64,000 nt of DNA, taken from Begonia masoniana (Eukaryota > Streptophyta > Magnoliopsida > Cucurbitales > Begoniaceae). The stretch is from the NCBI GenBank assembly GCA_022432975.1, contig CM039503.1, forward strand, positions 44,100,655 through 44,164,654, in the 5' to 3' direction. The position numbers were made by a program, and so were the translations under genes. The notes under the pieces are model-generated. The model was given only the letters and a program-made list of their open reading frames with translations, ran no database searches and was not told the origin of the DNA. Positions 1-11,562 of this stretch are shown here, piece by piece (within the stretch, counting starts at the first letter, position 1; the number at the start of each line of letters is the position of its first letter).

Positions 1-208
1 TTAAAAAAAAATGTTTTAAATTTAAATGTTTTCTTTTAATAATTAATAGTTTATTTAATGGTTTGCAAAGAAGTTTTCAAACGCCGTCAAGAATTTCAAC
101 GCCGACTTTAAAAGTTTTATTTTCGCACAAAAGTCAGGTTTATAGTTTATACGCATAAAAATGAAAAATTTGTACGAAAAAACTAGGGTACGGGAAAGGG
201 TCATTACA
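1..208 (+). mobile_element. 3' end of an LTR inserted in element A
   Basis: AT-rich sequence ending in GGTCATTACA at 208. The next base begins sequence that matches the LTR of element A (209 onward matches about 6116 onward). The abrupt junction and the terminal ACA indicate the right edge of another LTR retrotransposon that cut the 5' LTR of A. Its TTTTCGCACAAAAGTC stretch resembles the inner end of LTR B read on the minus strand near 12400, so it is probably a related gypsy family. The left part lies outside the window, so the target duplication (expected GTGGG) cannot be checked. Confidence 0.65.
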
Positions 209-524
209 GTGGGATAGCTGTACGTACGTGGTGGGCCTTGTGAGGGTTGTAGGACAGTTTCACATATGTGGTGAACTTTGAACAGGTTGTGGGTCAGTTG
301 TGAGTAGATTGTGAGTTCTGTGTAGGTTGTGGGCTAGTTGTGAGTAGGTTGTGCATTCTGTGTAGGTTGTGGGCTAGTTGTGGGTAGGTTGTGAGTTCTG
401 TGCAGGCGGCGGGCCAGTTTTGTGTAGGTTGTGAGTTTTGTGCAGGTTATGAGTTAGTGGTACGTACAGTTATGAGTCTTGTGCTGGTTATGGGTTAATG
501 GTATGTGTCTTATGAGTCTTGTGC

Positions 525-614
525 AGGTTGTGAGTTCTGTGTAGGTTGTGAGTTCTGTGTAGGTTGTGAGTTCTGTGTAGGTTGTGAGTTCTGTGTAGGT
601 TGTGAGTCTTGCGC
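525..614 (+). repeat. 18-bp tandem repeat in LTR A
   Basis: Four consecutive copies of AGGTTGTGAGTTCTGTGT followed by one diverged copy, embedded in a wider TG-rich tract (240-700) of degenerate GGTTGTGGG/GTTCTGTG words. The matching part of the 3' LTR (about 6410-6540) has a different arrangement, so this block has changed since the two LTRs were identical. The cysteine-rich open frame across it is an artefact of the repeat. Confidence 0.85.
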
Positions 615-814
615 AGGTTGTGGGTCAGTTGTACGTCAGTTGTGGGTTTTGTGCACGTTATGGATTGTAGGCACGTTTGTGATTGTGATGCGTATGTGGA
701 GTCGTAATTAGTTGATTATGGTTAGCATGCATCATGTTTTAAGAGTTACGCAGAATGTTTCGAGTATGTTTTTAAGCACGAATGGAGAATAGAGGATGTA
801 AGGTATGGTGTGGA

Positions 815-2040
815 CAAGAGACAGGGGCTGGGGTGTGACTCTGGGCCCCATTTTCGGGATGAGCTGGGACGGTGGCGACGTGCCGATGGCAGCGCGGTGT
901 ATCGACCGACTGTCTCGGGCGGTTGCACTTCGAGTCGAGACAGGGGCTGGGGTGTGACTGTGGGCCCCGTTTCCGGGATGAGCTGGGACGGTGGCGACGT
1001 GCCGATGGCAGCGCGGTGTATCGACCGACTGTCTCGGGCGGTTGCACTTCGAGTCGAGGCAGGGGCTAGAATGCGACTGTGGGCCCCGTTTCCAGGATGA
1101 GCTGGGACGGTGGCGACGTGCCGACGTGCCGATGGCAGCGCGGTTTATCGACCGACTGTCTCGGGCGGTTGCACTTCGAGTCGAGACAGGGGCTGGGGTG
1201 TGACTGTGAGCCCCGTTTCCGGGATGAGCTGGGACGGTGGCGACGTGCCGATGGCAGCGCGGTGTATCGACCGACTGTCTCGGGCGGTTGCACTTCGAGT
1301 CGAGACAGGGGCTGGGGTGTGACTGTGAGCCCCGTTTCCGGGATGAGCTGGGATGGTGGCGACGTGTCGATGGCAGCGCGGTGTATCGACCGACTGTCTC
1401 GGGCGGTTGCACTTCGAGTCGAGACAGGGGCTGGGGTGTGACTGTGAGCCCCGTTTCCGGGATGAGCTGGGACGGTGGCGACGTGCCGATGGCAGCGCGG
1501 TGTATCGACCGACTGTCTCGGGCGGTTGCACTTCGAGTCGAGACAGGGGCTGGGGTGTGACTGTGAGCCCCGTTTCCGGGATGAGCTGGGATGGTGGCGA
1601 CGTGTCGATGGCAGCGCGGTGTATCGACCGACTGTCTCGGGCGGTTGCACTTCGAGTCGAGGCAGGGGCTAGAATGCGACTGTGGGCCCCGTTTCCAGGA
1701 TGAGCTGGGATGGTGGCGACGTGTCGATGGCAGCGCGGTGTATCGACCGACTGTCTCGGGCGGTTGCACTTCGAGTCGAGACAGGGGCTGGGGTGTGACT
1801 GTGGGCCCCGTTTCCGGGATGAGCTGGGACCGTGGCGACGTGCCGATGGCAGCGCAGTGTATCGACCGACTGTCTCGGGCGGTTGCACTTCGAGTCGAGG
1901 CAGGGGCTGGAATGCGACTGTGGGCCCCGTTTCCAGGATGAGCTGGGACGGTGGCGACGTGCCGATGGCAGCGCGGTGTATCGACCGACTGTCTCGGGCG
2001 GTTGCACTTCGAGTCGAGACAGGGGCTGGGGTGTGACTTT
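815..2040 (+). repeat. 119-bp GC-rich tandem array in 5' LTR A
   Basis: About ten head-to-tail units. The landmark GTGCCGATGGCAGCGCGG recurs near 872, 991, 1110, 1237, 1356, 1475, 1594, 1713, 1832 and 1951, a 119-bp period with one 127-bp step. The longer step comes from a duplicated 8-mer (CGACGTGC). Units differ by a few substitutions. Because 119 is not a multiple of three, open frames exist in several frames on both strands; none is taken as a gene. The 3' LTR carries only about three units. Confidence 0.95.
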
Positions 2041-3035
2041 AGGCCCCGTTCCTGGAGGAACCGGGACGGTGGCGACGTGCCGGTAAACAGTGCGGTGTAC
2101 GGACCGACTGCCCGGTGTGGTTGCATTCCAAACCTCGGTGAGATGCAATGCGGTGAGGTGGTGACAACGTGTGTAGAGACGTGCATGTGTTAGGATTGCA
2201 TAATTAGTTTTCATGGTTCACGTTTATTTTCAGCACTCTATTTGCTAAGCTTTGAGCTTATGGTGTGTTCTGTGGTGTAGGTACTATTGTGGAGGAAGGT
2301 GAGAACCGAGAGCCTGACCAGGAGTAGGTGGCAGTTGGTGATGTGCGACCAGGGCCCCGGTTGATGGCAATGTTAGGGCGACCCGACCCATGGAGGAGCT
2401 ACGGTGTTAATAGGGAGTAGGACTTTTTGTCTTTTGTGGGGGTATTTGTAATTGTTGTATATAATCATAGTTAAGGGTGATGTGTCGTCCTATTACTTCA
2501 CTTATGGATGTTAGTATTTTGGTTTCCCTCTTTACTGCTATTGGAGATTTCGTATGATGGATGGTTGAGTAAGAGTATTCTGGATCTGGTTGAAAATTTT
2601 GATTTGTATGCAGGTACCTAGCATTTTGGGGGCGCCATTTTCAGGTGTTACTCTGCCGAAATTTTCAGGAAGGACGTCGTGGTGCTTGACGGTTAGGATT
2701 AAGGGAAAGTTGTGAGTTTAGGCAGCTAGGTCAGACATAAGAGAGTTTCAGGAGGTTAGTTTTAATTCTGCTGTGTGAGTTTTTTTTATTGGAAGATATT
2801 TCTAGCGTTGGAAGTTTAAGCGAATGGGATTAGGAGGGCTTGGTGAGTTAATTAAACCAAGTATGGCACGAGTGACGTCTTTGGGAGACTTAGTTTTAAA
2901 TCCTGTTGTTTCCGTTTATTTAAAATGGATTTCTTTGCGTTAGTAGTTAAGTGGAGGAGTTAGTAGTCAAAGGGATTCGGTTAGCTCAGAGTAGTCCCTG
3001 TAGAGAGCCGGGTCGTGGAGACTCGGGGAGTTACA

Positions 3036-3056
3036 GTTATGGTATCAGAGCCATGG
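3036..3056 (+). promoter_or_regulatory. Primer binding site of element A
   Basis: TGGTATCAGAGCC at 3040-3052, five bases after the LTR end, matches the usual tRNA-Met primer binding sequence of plant LTR retrotransposons. It fixes the LTR end at 3035 and the plus orientation. Confidence 0.85.
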
Positions 3057-3194
3057 GGTCGACGTCGTTCAGCGGATTACCTAACACCGTCAGCCGCTGC
3101 CTGGAACCGCTTCGCCAACTGTAAGTATTTCTTAGGACCCTTGTATTTTTTTTTAGACTTACGATAGTATTAAATGGTTCAGGGATAGAGAGAT

Positions 3195-3650
3195 ATGCCG
3201 AGAGGACCTAGAAGATGGTGACGACCTCGGAGGGAAGTAGACGATCGGGCTGAGACTTGGGAACAGCCACAGAAAGAGACAGACGGGAGAGACGATGTTA
3301 TCAGGCGGCTGACAGAGTTGGTCAACCATCAGTCTCAGCAGTTAAAGCGATTTCTAAGCAGAGAGGATCAGAAGCAGCCAGAACAATCCTTTAGAGAGAT
3401 AGTGCCTCAGTCATCGAGAGACACGCATCAGCAGCAGCAGAGGGGCCAAAAGAGACCCAGTAAGGGTCAGAGCAGCCGGGGGTGCAACAAGCGACACCAA
3501 GAGTCGAGTACTGCGCCGCTATGCCCTGAGTGTAAGAGGAACCATTCTGGCGAGTGCCGAGCAGGTTCTAACAGATGCTTCAGGTGTAACGAGGTGGGCC
3601 ATTTTGCAAGAGAGTGTCCGAAGACAGATCGACTACCATTGCAATGAAGA
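3195..3650 (+). pseudogene. Element A gag remnant (zinc knuckles)
   Basis: Gag nucleocapsid remnant. The ATG at 3195 opens MPRGPRRW and meets a stop at 3219; the frame is open again through 3318-3647. The C-terminal part has CPECKRNHSGEC followed by a CCHC zinc knuckle, CFRCNEVGHFAREC, and a partial third knuckle in another frame (about 3640-3680). The N-terminus resembles the gag start of element B (MPRAPR). The capsid domain expected upstream of the knuckles is missing, so this is a deleted copy. In an intact element this protein would package the RNA. Confidence 0.75.
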
Positions 3651-4824
3651 TGGTCATTTTTCTAGACATTGCCCAACCATGAGCAATGCCCCAACGAGAT
3701 CAGCACCGCAGGTTTTCCTTCTTATTGAGCCAGATGATGCTGTCCAGCCGTCTGTTGTTTCAGGTAGAATTTTTATTCTTGGAGTTGCAGCTTATACCTT
3801 GATTGATACGGGTGCTGCACACTTGTTTGTGTCTACGACCTTTGTGGTTAAGGCCAACTTGGAGTTTTGCCCTGCAGACTGATTTTATGAGATAACGTTG
3901 TCGTCAAGGGAGCATTTGTTTTTAGATCAGGTGGTGCGAGGGGATATAGTGACGGTGGGAAGGCGACAGCTGTATGCCAATCTGATTATACTCCACATGA
4001 ATGGGTATGAGGTATATTTTCACGAACAATGAGCAGAACCTGAGGCAGAGGAGGTGACTTGAGTTGGTGAAGGACTACGATTTGGAATTCAAGTATCATC
4101 CTGTGAAGGCAAATGTAGTGGTAGACGCTTTGAGCCGGGTGACAGCTCCAGCTTTAGTTTCGACTATGATGACTACGATGCCGGTTGAGTTGGGAGTTGA
4201 GCTGCAGAGATTTGGTGTGGAGGTAGTTTCTGACCAGGCAGCTACTCCTTCGACTATATCATTGAGGCCGACCATCCTGGAAAGGATTAAATTGGCTCAG
4301 GTAGACGACCCGGAGTGCAGTGAGCTCAAGGCGAGTATAGAGACCGATGCAAGATCCGAACTCAGCTATTCTGAGAATGTCTGAGATTTCAGGACGGGTG
4401 GTACGTTCTGAAGGGACGAAGAGTTGAGGAAGGATATATATGGGCAGAGGTCATTGGGTATGTTTTAACCACTGTCTATACCAAAGTGGTAGTGGGAGAA
4501 GATCACTATGAATTTTGTGACGGGATTGTCCAAGACAACGAAGGGCCTTGATGCAATCTAGATGATTGTGGACAGGTTGACGAAGTCGTCTCACTTTCTG
4601 CCGGTGAGCATGACTTATTCTATGGACCAGTTCATCCAGATTATCTTCAGGAGATAGTCCGGATTTTTGGGGTCAGCTGTTAAGGTGTTGCACAACAAGA
4701 AGATCCCCTTGGTCAAGGAGTTGTGGCACAACAGCAAGGTGGAGGAGACCACTTGGGAGCGACAATTTCCTGAGTTATTCGGTACGTAAATTTTGGGGAC
4801 AAAATTCTTATAAGGTAAGGAGGA
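3650..4824 (+). pseudogene. Element A protease/pol remnants and PPT
   Basis: Short blocks of a gypsy polyprotein separated by deletions and stops. 3755-3880 reads as an aspartic protease with DTGAAHLFVS. About 4055-4130 reads as the end of RNase H with KDYDLEFKYHPVKANVVVDA. 4505-4650 is an integrase piece (VDRLTK, MTYSMDQF). About 4680-4790 resembles a chromodomain tail (VEETTWE, FPELFGT). Almost all of reverse transcriptase is absent. The tail suggests a chromovirus, perhaps Tekay/Del-like. A purine-rich tract at 4811-4824 precedes the 3' LTR. Confidence 0.75.
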
Positions 4825-7800
4825 TGTAATAACCCAGAAAATTTACCGAATAAATTTAAAGTCCTGTTAGAGTTCCTTGAAATATTTTAACAGGCTAATT
4901 AGCCTAATAAAGCTTAGGAATTTATTTGGAGGAGAATTTTCCAAAAGATTAGGTCGAGAGGGTGCGAACTTAACAGAAATACGGAAGCTCAAACACGCGA
5001 GGGCAATGTAGTAAATTAGTTAATAAATAAGTAAATAAATAAATAAATAAATAATAAATAATACATTTTAAAACCGAATGGCTTCGCAAAGAAGCCATTC
5101 AGTTTGTTTGCAACCCGAGCCCCGACGAGAGAGAGGCCGGCGTTTTCCTCAGACAACCCCGACGTCTCAGCCATCATTCCGACGAGCGAACTCCGGCGGA
5201 CTGAAACTCTTCCCCTTCAATTTCGTGCACACATCGAACAGAAAGAGGTGAGTTCTTCTCCCTGTTTCCTCTCTTATGCGCGGCCGAGGTGTGGTCTGAT
5301 TGATGGAGCATGTTGGCCGATTTTTCATGTTGTTTTGGCGACGAAAATAAGGGGGAAATTGGAGTGTGCGATAGGCGATCCTCAAAGGTTGAAATACCCC
5401 TGTTTCAGGGATGAAACCGAGAGGAAAGGGAGGGGGTGGAGGCTGTGGTTCGGGTTCTGAAATTGGAAACCTTGGATTTGTTTAAATTAGGCTTAATAGG
5501 TTAGAATGTGATGAATTGGTGATGGATTGAAAGAGTTTGTTGAAAAACAAAAAAAATGGAAAATTAGAATTTCTAAAAACTGGCTCTGTTTATTTTTAGT
5601 TTTGACCTAGCTATTGTTATTTGTTTTGAATTATTTCTTGGTATGTTAAACTAGGTTATTAGGGGAGTGTGCGGCCGCTGAAATCGTTCGATTTCGATAA
5701 CTGACGCAAAAGTTACGCGCGTTCGAAGTTTTGGGCTGGTTTTTAATCAAACCAAATTAGTGACGTGTTTAGTTGGGTATGAGTCGGGTTAAGTTAGAAA
5801 CATTAGTTTCATGTTGAATTGGTGAGTTTAAGCCTAAGTATTAACGAGAATTTTTAATTATGCTAGGTGAAGCCGTAGGTGACGCTGCGTGCTAAACAAG
5901 AGCGAGCTAGGACGCCAGCTAAGTAGTAGTGTGATTGAGAATGTTTGAGAGTCGCCCAGAAGGGCCTACACCACAGTTGTTTGCATGCTGTGAGTCGGGT
6001 GTAAGTCGTGATGAAGTCGTCATTGGTTGGTCATGGTATGCAGGTTATGAGTCGTAGGTACGTGTGCGAGGGTTGTGGGACGGTTGTAAGTAGGCAGTGA
6101 GTCTTGTGAGGGTTGTGGGATAGCTGTACGTACGTGGTGGGCCTTGTGAGGGTTGTAGGACAGTTTCACATATGTGGTGAACTTTGAGCAGGTTGTGGGT
6201 CAGTTGTGAGTAGGTTGTGAGTTCTGTGTAGGTTGTGGGCTAGTTGTGAGTAGGTTGTGCGTTCTGTGTAGGTTGTGGGCTAGTTGTGGGTAGGTTGTGA
6301 GTCCTGTGCAGGCGGCGGGCCAGTTTTGTGTAGGTTGTGAGTTTTGTGCAGGTTATAAGTTAGTGGTACATACGTTATGAGTCTTGTGCTGGTTATGGGT
6401 TAATGGTATGTGTGTTATGAGTCTTGTGCAGGTTGTGGGTGAGTTGTGCGTAGTAGTAGGTGTGGGTGAGTTGGCGTAGGTTGTGAGTATCGTGTAGGTT
6501 GTTGGTCAGTTGTGTGTAGGTTGTGAGTCTTGCGCAGGTTGTGGGTCAGTTGTACGTCAGTTGTGGGTTTTGTGCACGTTATGGATTGTAGGCACGTTTG
6601 TGATTGTGATGCGTATGTGGAGTCGTAATTAGTTGATTATGGTTAGCATGCATCATGTTTTAAGAGTTACGCAGAATGTTTCGAGTATGTTTTTAAGCAC
6701 GAATGGAGAGTAGAGGATGTAAGGTATGGTGTGGACAAGAGACAGGGGCTGGGGTGTGACTGTGGGCCCCATTTCCGGGATGAGCTGGGACGGTGGCGAC
6801 GCCGATGGCAGCGCGGTGTATCGACCGACTATCTCCGGCAGTTGCACTTCGAGTCGAGACAGGGGCTAGGGTGTGACTGTGGGCCCCGTTTCTGGGATGA
6901 GCTGGGACGGTGGCGACGTGCCGATGGCAGCGCGGTGTATCGACCGACTGTCTCGGGCGGTTGCACTTCGAGTCGAGGCAGGGGCTAGAATGCGACTGTG
7001 GGCCCCGTTTCCAGGATGAGCTGGGACGGTGGCGACGTGCCGACGTGCCGATGGCAGCGCGGTGTATCGACCGACTGTCTCGGGCGGTTGCATTTCGAGT
7101 CGGGATAGGGGAGGGGGTTTGGGTGTGACTTTAGGCCCCGTTCCTGGAGGAACCGGGACGGTGGCGACGTGCCGGTAAACAGTGCGGTGTACGGACCGAC
7201 TGCCCGGTGTGGTTGCATTCCAAACCTCGGTGAGATGCAATGCGGTGAGGTGGTGACAACGTGTGTAGAGACGTGCATGTGTTAGGATTGCATAATTAGT
7301 TTTCATGGTTCACGTTTATTTTCAGCACTCTATTTGCTAAGCTTTGAGCTTATGGTGTGTTCTGTGGTGTAGGTACTATTGTGGAGGAAGGTGAGAACCG
7401 AGAGCCTGACCAGGAGTAGGTGGCAGTTGGTGATGTGCGACCAGGGCCCCGGTTGATGGCAATGTTAGGGCGACCCGACCCATGGAGGAGCTACGGTGTT
7501 AATAGGGAGTAGGACTTTTTGTCTTTTGTGGGGGTATTTGTAATTGTTGTATATAATCATAGTTAAGGGTGATGTGTCGTCCTATTACTTCACTTATGGA
7601 TGTTAGTATTTTGGTTTCCCTCTTTACTGCTATTGGAGATTTCGTATGATGGATGGTTGAGTAGGAGTATTCTGGATCTGGTTGAAGATTTTGATTTGTA
7701 TGCAGGTACCTAGCATTTTAGGGGTGCCATTTTCAGGTGTTACTCTACCGAAATTTTCAGGGAGGACGTCGTGGTGCTTGACGGTTAGGATTAAGGGAAA

Positions 7801-8127
7801 GTTGTGAGTTTAGGCAGCTAGATCAGACATAAGAGAGTTTCAGGAGGTTAGTTTTAATTCTGCTGCGTGAGTTTTTTTTATTGGAAGATATTTCTAGCGT
7901 TGGAAGTTTAAGCGAATGGGATTAGGAGGGCTTGGTGAGTTAATTAAACCAAGTATGGCACGAGTGACGTCTTTGGGAGACTTAGTTTTAAATCCTGTTG
8001 TTTCCGTTTATTTAAAATGGATTTCTTTGCGTTAGTAGTTAAGTGGAGGAGTTAGTAGTCAAAGGGAGTCGGTTAGCTCAGAGTAGTCCCTGTAGCGAGC
8101 CCGGTCGTGGAGACTCGGGGCGTTACA
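4825..8127 (+). mobile_element. Element A 3' LTR, 3.3 kb
   Basis: It starts TGTAATAACCC at 4825 after a purine-rich tract and ends CGTTACA at 8127, where sequence of the LTR of element B resumes. At 3,303 bp it is longer than the element's whole interior. Near the start is a hairpin with arms GAATGGCTTC/GAAGCCATTC (5087-5110). It contains candidate leader splice sites (5248, 5866, 5918/5919, 7372), a TG-rich tract (6060-6600) and about three 119-bp units (6732-7130). The right flank TTAAG is one side of the target duplication; the other side is outside the window. Confidence 0.9.
5087..7372 (+). other. Predicted split leader in LTR A
   Basis: Inferred from motifs only. Exon 1 would end at the donor AAAGAG/GTGAGT (intron 1 from 5248). 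The acceptor TATGCTAG ends intron 1 at 5866. The mini-exon is 5867-5918 (52 nt) and ends GGACGCCAG. Intron 2 runs 5919-7372 and ends TGTGGTGTAG/GT, with a CTAAG branch-like site about 35 nt upstream. In this copy the second donor reads CTAAGT instead of GTAAGT, so splicing here is probably impaired. Both tandem tracts lie inside intron 2. Compare LTRs B, C, D and E. Confidence 0.5.
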
Positions 8128-8965
8128 TTAAGTCTCTCGGGCATTTCATCGAGCACGTTGGCCTCACAATTTACTTAACCTCCATTAATGGTTTTCCAAT
8201 AATTAATATCCAAACTTTAATCTAAATCCACCAATAACCATAAATTCATTTAATCTACTTAAATAACGATAAATGTATCACTAATAAGCATAAAAGCACA
8301 ATACCATCGATTTCTAACTAAAACCCCATAATCCTCAACCCTAAATCAATAACCCTAATAAAATAAAATCCCTAAAACAACATCCAAAGGAGCCTAGAGC
8401 TTAGAACTTACCTAGAGCATTGATTGAGAAAGAAAAACGGAGGAGAAATCGCCAGAAAACGGAACGTCGATCGATCGTGGAAGAGAAGTGGTGAGGGAGG
8501 AATCGCCAAAAATGAGAGAGACTTGCTCTCTGGAGAAAATGAAATCGTGAGTGGGGGAGGGAGTGTTTTTGTTTGTTTTTAATAATAATAAAACTTAACT
8601 TTGTATTTACAAGTTTGCCCCTCACTCATTTCTTTGCTCGTTTTGTTATTTCGCCCATTATTTTGAATTCTCCGAAGCTTCCTTATTCCACCAAATATTC
8701 CAACTTATTTCTAGGGTTTTAACGAAACTCTCCGTTCGCAAAACGGACTTAATTTACTATTTTTACGAATTAAAACACTATAGGCGGAAAACCGTAACTC
8801 GGCGTTACACTATCGATTTGGATTTCTAAAAATTTACTTATTCTTCTAAAAATCCCCATAAATCTCTAGGGTCCTAATAAAACCTCCCGCTCACAAAACG
8901 GACCCATATTTCTTATTTACGAAAATACCCTTGGAGCGAAAATTCGAAAAAACTTGGGTGTTACA
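8128..8965 (-). mobile_element. Element B 3' LTR, truncated by element A
   Basis: Read on the minus strand it begins TGTAACACCCAAG at 8965, right after the purine tract GGAGGGAAGGA (minus strand, 8966-8980). It matches 13994-14833 with scattered differences. It stops at 8128, where element A inserted, so only the first ~838 bp of a 2.49 kb LTR remain here. The first leader donor CTAG/GTAAGT is conserved (intron from 8411). Confidence 0.9.
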
Positions 8966-11562
8966 TCCTTCCCTCCTTAATTGGAATTTTGTCCCCAAAA
9001 TTTCTGTTTGGTTAACTTCTAATTACTCACCCTCACATTATATGAGTACGATACTCGTAATACTAACCTTGACACCCTTATGGTCTTACTCACCATTCGA
9101 GTCTTGATAGTTTCTCATATCTCCAAAGTTTTAAACTCTTCTAACTATGTGCTTCGTAACTCAATAGTTCGTACATCCATCGATTTCAACTTAACCTCCA
9201 TCACTTAGACTCTCGATCCCCTCTAACTTAACTTCAACTCCCTCAAGCTAAGTTCATTCCGTTTCTAACTCTTCTAATTTCGTGACAACAATACGCACCT
9301 AACTACATCAAACCCTCAAGCTTCTTCAATTCTATGACACTAAGGACCTGATACGTAGATTTCTCATTCAAATCCTCTATTTCAAACTCTTCTTTACACT
9401 ACTATTTTATTTCCTATTTATCATTTTCACTTTCTGAACCTACTTACCTTGGGCAATTTTAACATTTCCTAAATCACTCTAATGCAATCCCCATGTCCAA
9501 AGCTTTCAATACATAAATCTACTCACTATCATCTCAAGATGTTCTCTAAGTTCTCATAATTATGTCCATTACGCTGGTTCTTGTCCAACTTTTACCTCGG
9601 TCTTCGTCAATCACTGACAAATTAGTTAAACTATTTACCCAACACCTTAAAGAGTGCACAAGCAAATCGACGTAACTTACGAGTTGAAACTTCCCAATAC
9701 TTCCTGTTCTAACCTCGCTTCTAAGCTTGCTTGCATAGTCTTCATGCAATTCTTCCTTCATTTCATCCAATATGCTCCAAATTCCTCGACCTTAACTACT
9801 TGACTCTTATTTCAACATTCCATTCGATCTAGTTAATCTTCTCACTTACCCGTATGACCCTATCCAAGGCCCAAAAGTTTACCTAACCGCTCATTTTACC
9901 TTACATCATACAACCTCTATCTTCTCAAGTTGCGATCTCCTTTACACACATAAGTTTATCAACTTTAACCTTAGCTATTTATATGGTCATTGGCTTCGAC
10001 TTCACATTCGAGCTTAACTTCAAATCTAAGCCCTTCATTTGAATAAACGATGTCCTACGATCATTCTTAATATCTCACAGGGACTTCCTCGAAAATTATT
10101 AACTAGTTTACTATTCTGTCATTTCTTTTAGTCAAGTTTTAATTATTCTACTTGGCTTCTTAATAACGATTTATCTAACGATCTTCTTGTTAGCAAACTT
10201 GTTGCAGGTAGATTTACAACCTTAATCCTAATCTTCTAAAATTTCCAAATCTTGTCCTTGTATTTTCCAAAAATTTAAAAAAACATCTATTCGTTAAGGT
10301 CTACCCTCCTAGTTCCTTGAACACTGATGTTCCTACATCCATCCTGGAAATAAGCCTCATGTTTGGGGTTCTTAAATTAAACTATATCAACTATAGACTC
10401 GTTTCTTAACTCCGGCGTTCATAACTCAAAGAATCTGAAATCTTTTATCCTCGCTACAATTTCTATAATTGGTACTCACTCTTGTTGATTCACCATCTCT
10501 TCTAACATTGCACGGGATACAATAAACCTCTAAATATGACTTTCAATCTAAGGTGCTAAGCTCTCCTTTGATTCGTTACACTTTTTAGGCGTTTCCACTA
10601 AATTCCTTACTCTTATATTCTATTCTATGTCCCTTGGTTAAGCAGTATCGAATTACTTAACGCGTCAACTATTTATTAATTTACCAACCTCGCCTAGATC
10701 TCTTTATTTTCCCCATCTATATTGATCAATACGAACACTTCAATGTACTCATCCAAATTATACATCCAAGACTTCATATCGATCAATCACACCATCATTG
10801 CAAAAGTAGGCGACACATCACTTACTCTCTCGACAGTTTATTTAAGCTGAATTCTCGAACATTGCCTTCATTTAAACACTTTCAGCTTCGCATAAGCCTA
10901 AATCTATGAGTTTTACTATGTTCTCTTATTCACTAAGACGTACTAGCAATATCAAGCCAGGTTACCTATCTTGACACATACAATTTCTCTCTCCTAAAGT
11001 TGAGGCCTACATCACCATGTTTCTAATTCACCATATTCTCTAACCATGACTTTTACTTTAGGGTGCTAAACCCTTCTCGGATTAGCTAACACATCTAGGT
11101 CTCTAAATTAACTCTAACTCTCATCTACTTGCCCCATACTCTCCGAACAACACGCACTCATGACTTGACGCGTCTATTACTTACAGACTGCTCTTAGCTT
11201 AACTAAGTTTTCTCCCCTATCGCGTTGGTTGTAAACCTCACACATCAAAAAGAGAAACAAATCCCCCTTTATCGACTAACCTTCTAAAGTGGTACATATC
11301 TTCTATCAAACGTCTAATTCTTGTAACTTAAGTACCACCTTACATAAGATTCCCTATTTTCTAACGTCTCTAAATTTGTTAGCCTACGAACTCCGCCTCA
11401 ATATCTTTATTCTCTTCACTGATATTTACTAAGTCAAATGCTCCTATTCGACAATTCACCTAAGCTAGACTTTTGGTTACTACCTTCATTTAAATACTTA
11501 GGAGGTTCGTCAACTAAAGTCCAGTTCATATCTATTCAATCTCCTTATCTTATTAATCGCCA
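8966..11562 (-). mobile_element. Element B interior without recognisable pol
   Basis: About 2.6 kb of low-complexity, TC-rich (plus-strand view) sequence between the gag-like ORF and the 3' LTR. No protease, reverse transcriptase, RNase H or integrase motif was found in either direction, and the few open frames (e.g. 9546-9770) are unconvincing. The element therefore looks non-autonomous, of the kind called large retrotransposon derivatives, and would depend on pol proteins from a relative. Confidence 0.65.

Larger units (their letters stand above)
209..3035 (+). mobile_element. Element A 5' LTR (truncated), Ty3/gypsy
   Basis: This is a direct repeat of 6116-8127, ending in GAGTTACA immediately before a tRNA-Met-type primer binding site, so it is the 5' LTR of a plus-strand element. 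The first ~1.29 kb present in the 3' LTR is missing because another element inserted at 208/209. It contains a TG-rich minisatellite (about 240-700), the 119-bp array (about 815-2040) and the conserved acceptor TGTGGTGTAG/GT at 2279-2280. Several substitutions and a large array-length difference separate it from the 3' copy, so the insertion is not very recent. Confidence 0.85.

Noticed and set aside
505..711. Cysteine-rich 68-residue frame (ESCAGCEFCVGCEF)
   Set aside because: Translation of the 18-bp TG-rich minisatellite inside an LTR, absent from the other LTR copy.
732..2214. Long open frames on both strands across the 119-bp array (up to 484 residues)
   Set aside because: They follow the repeat in several frames and both strands because a GC-rich 119-bp unit lacks stops; the protein is just the repeat translated. 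No start context or family features.
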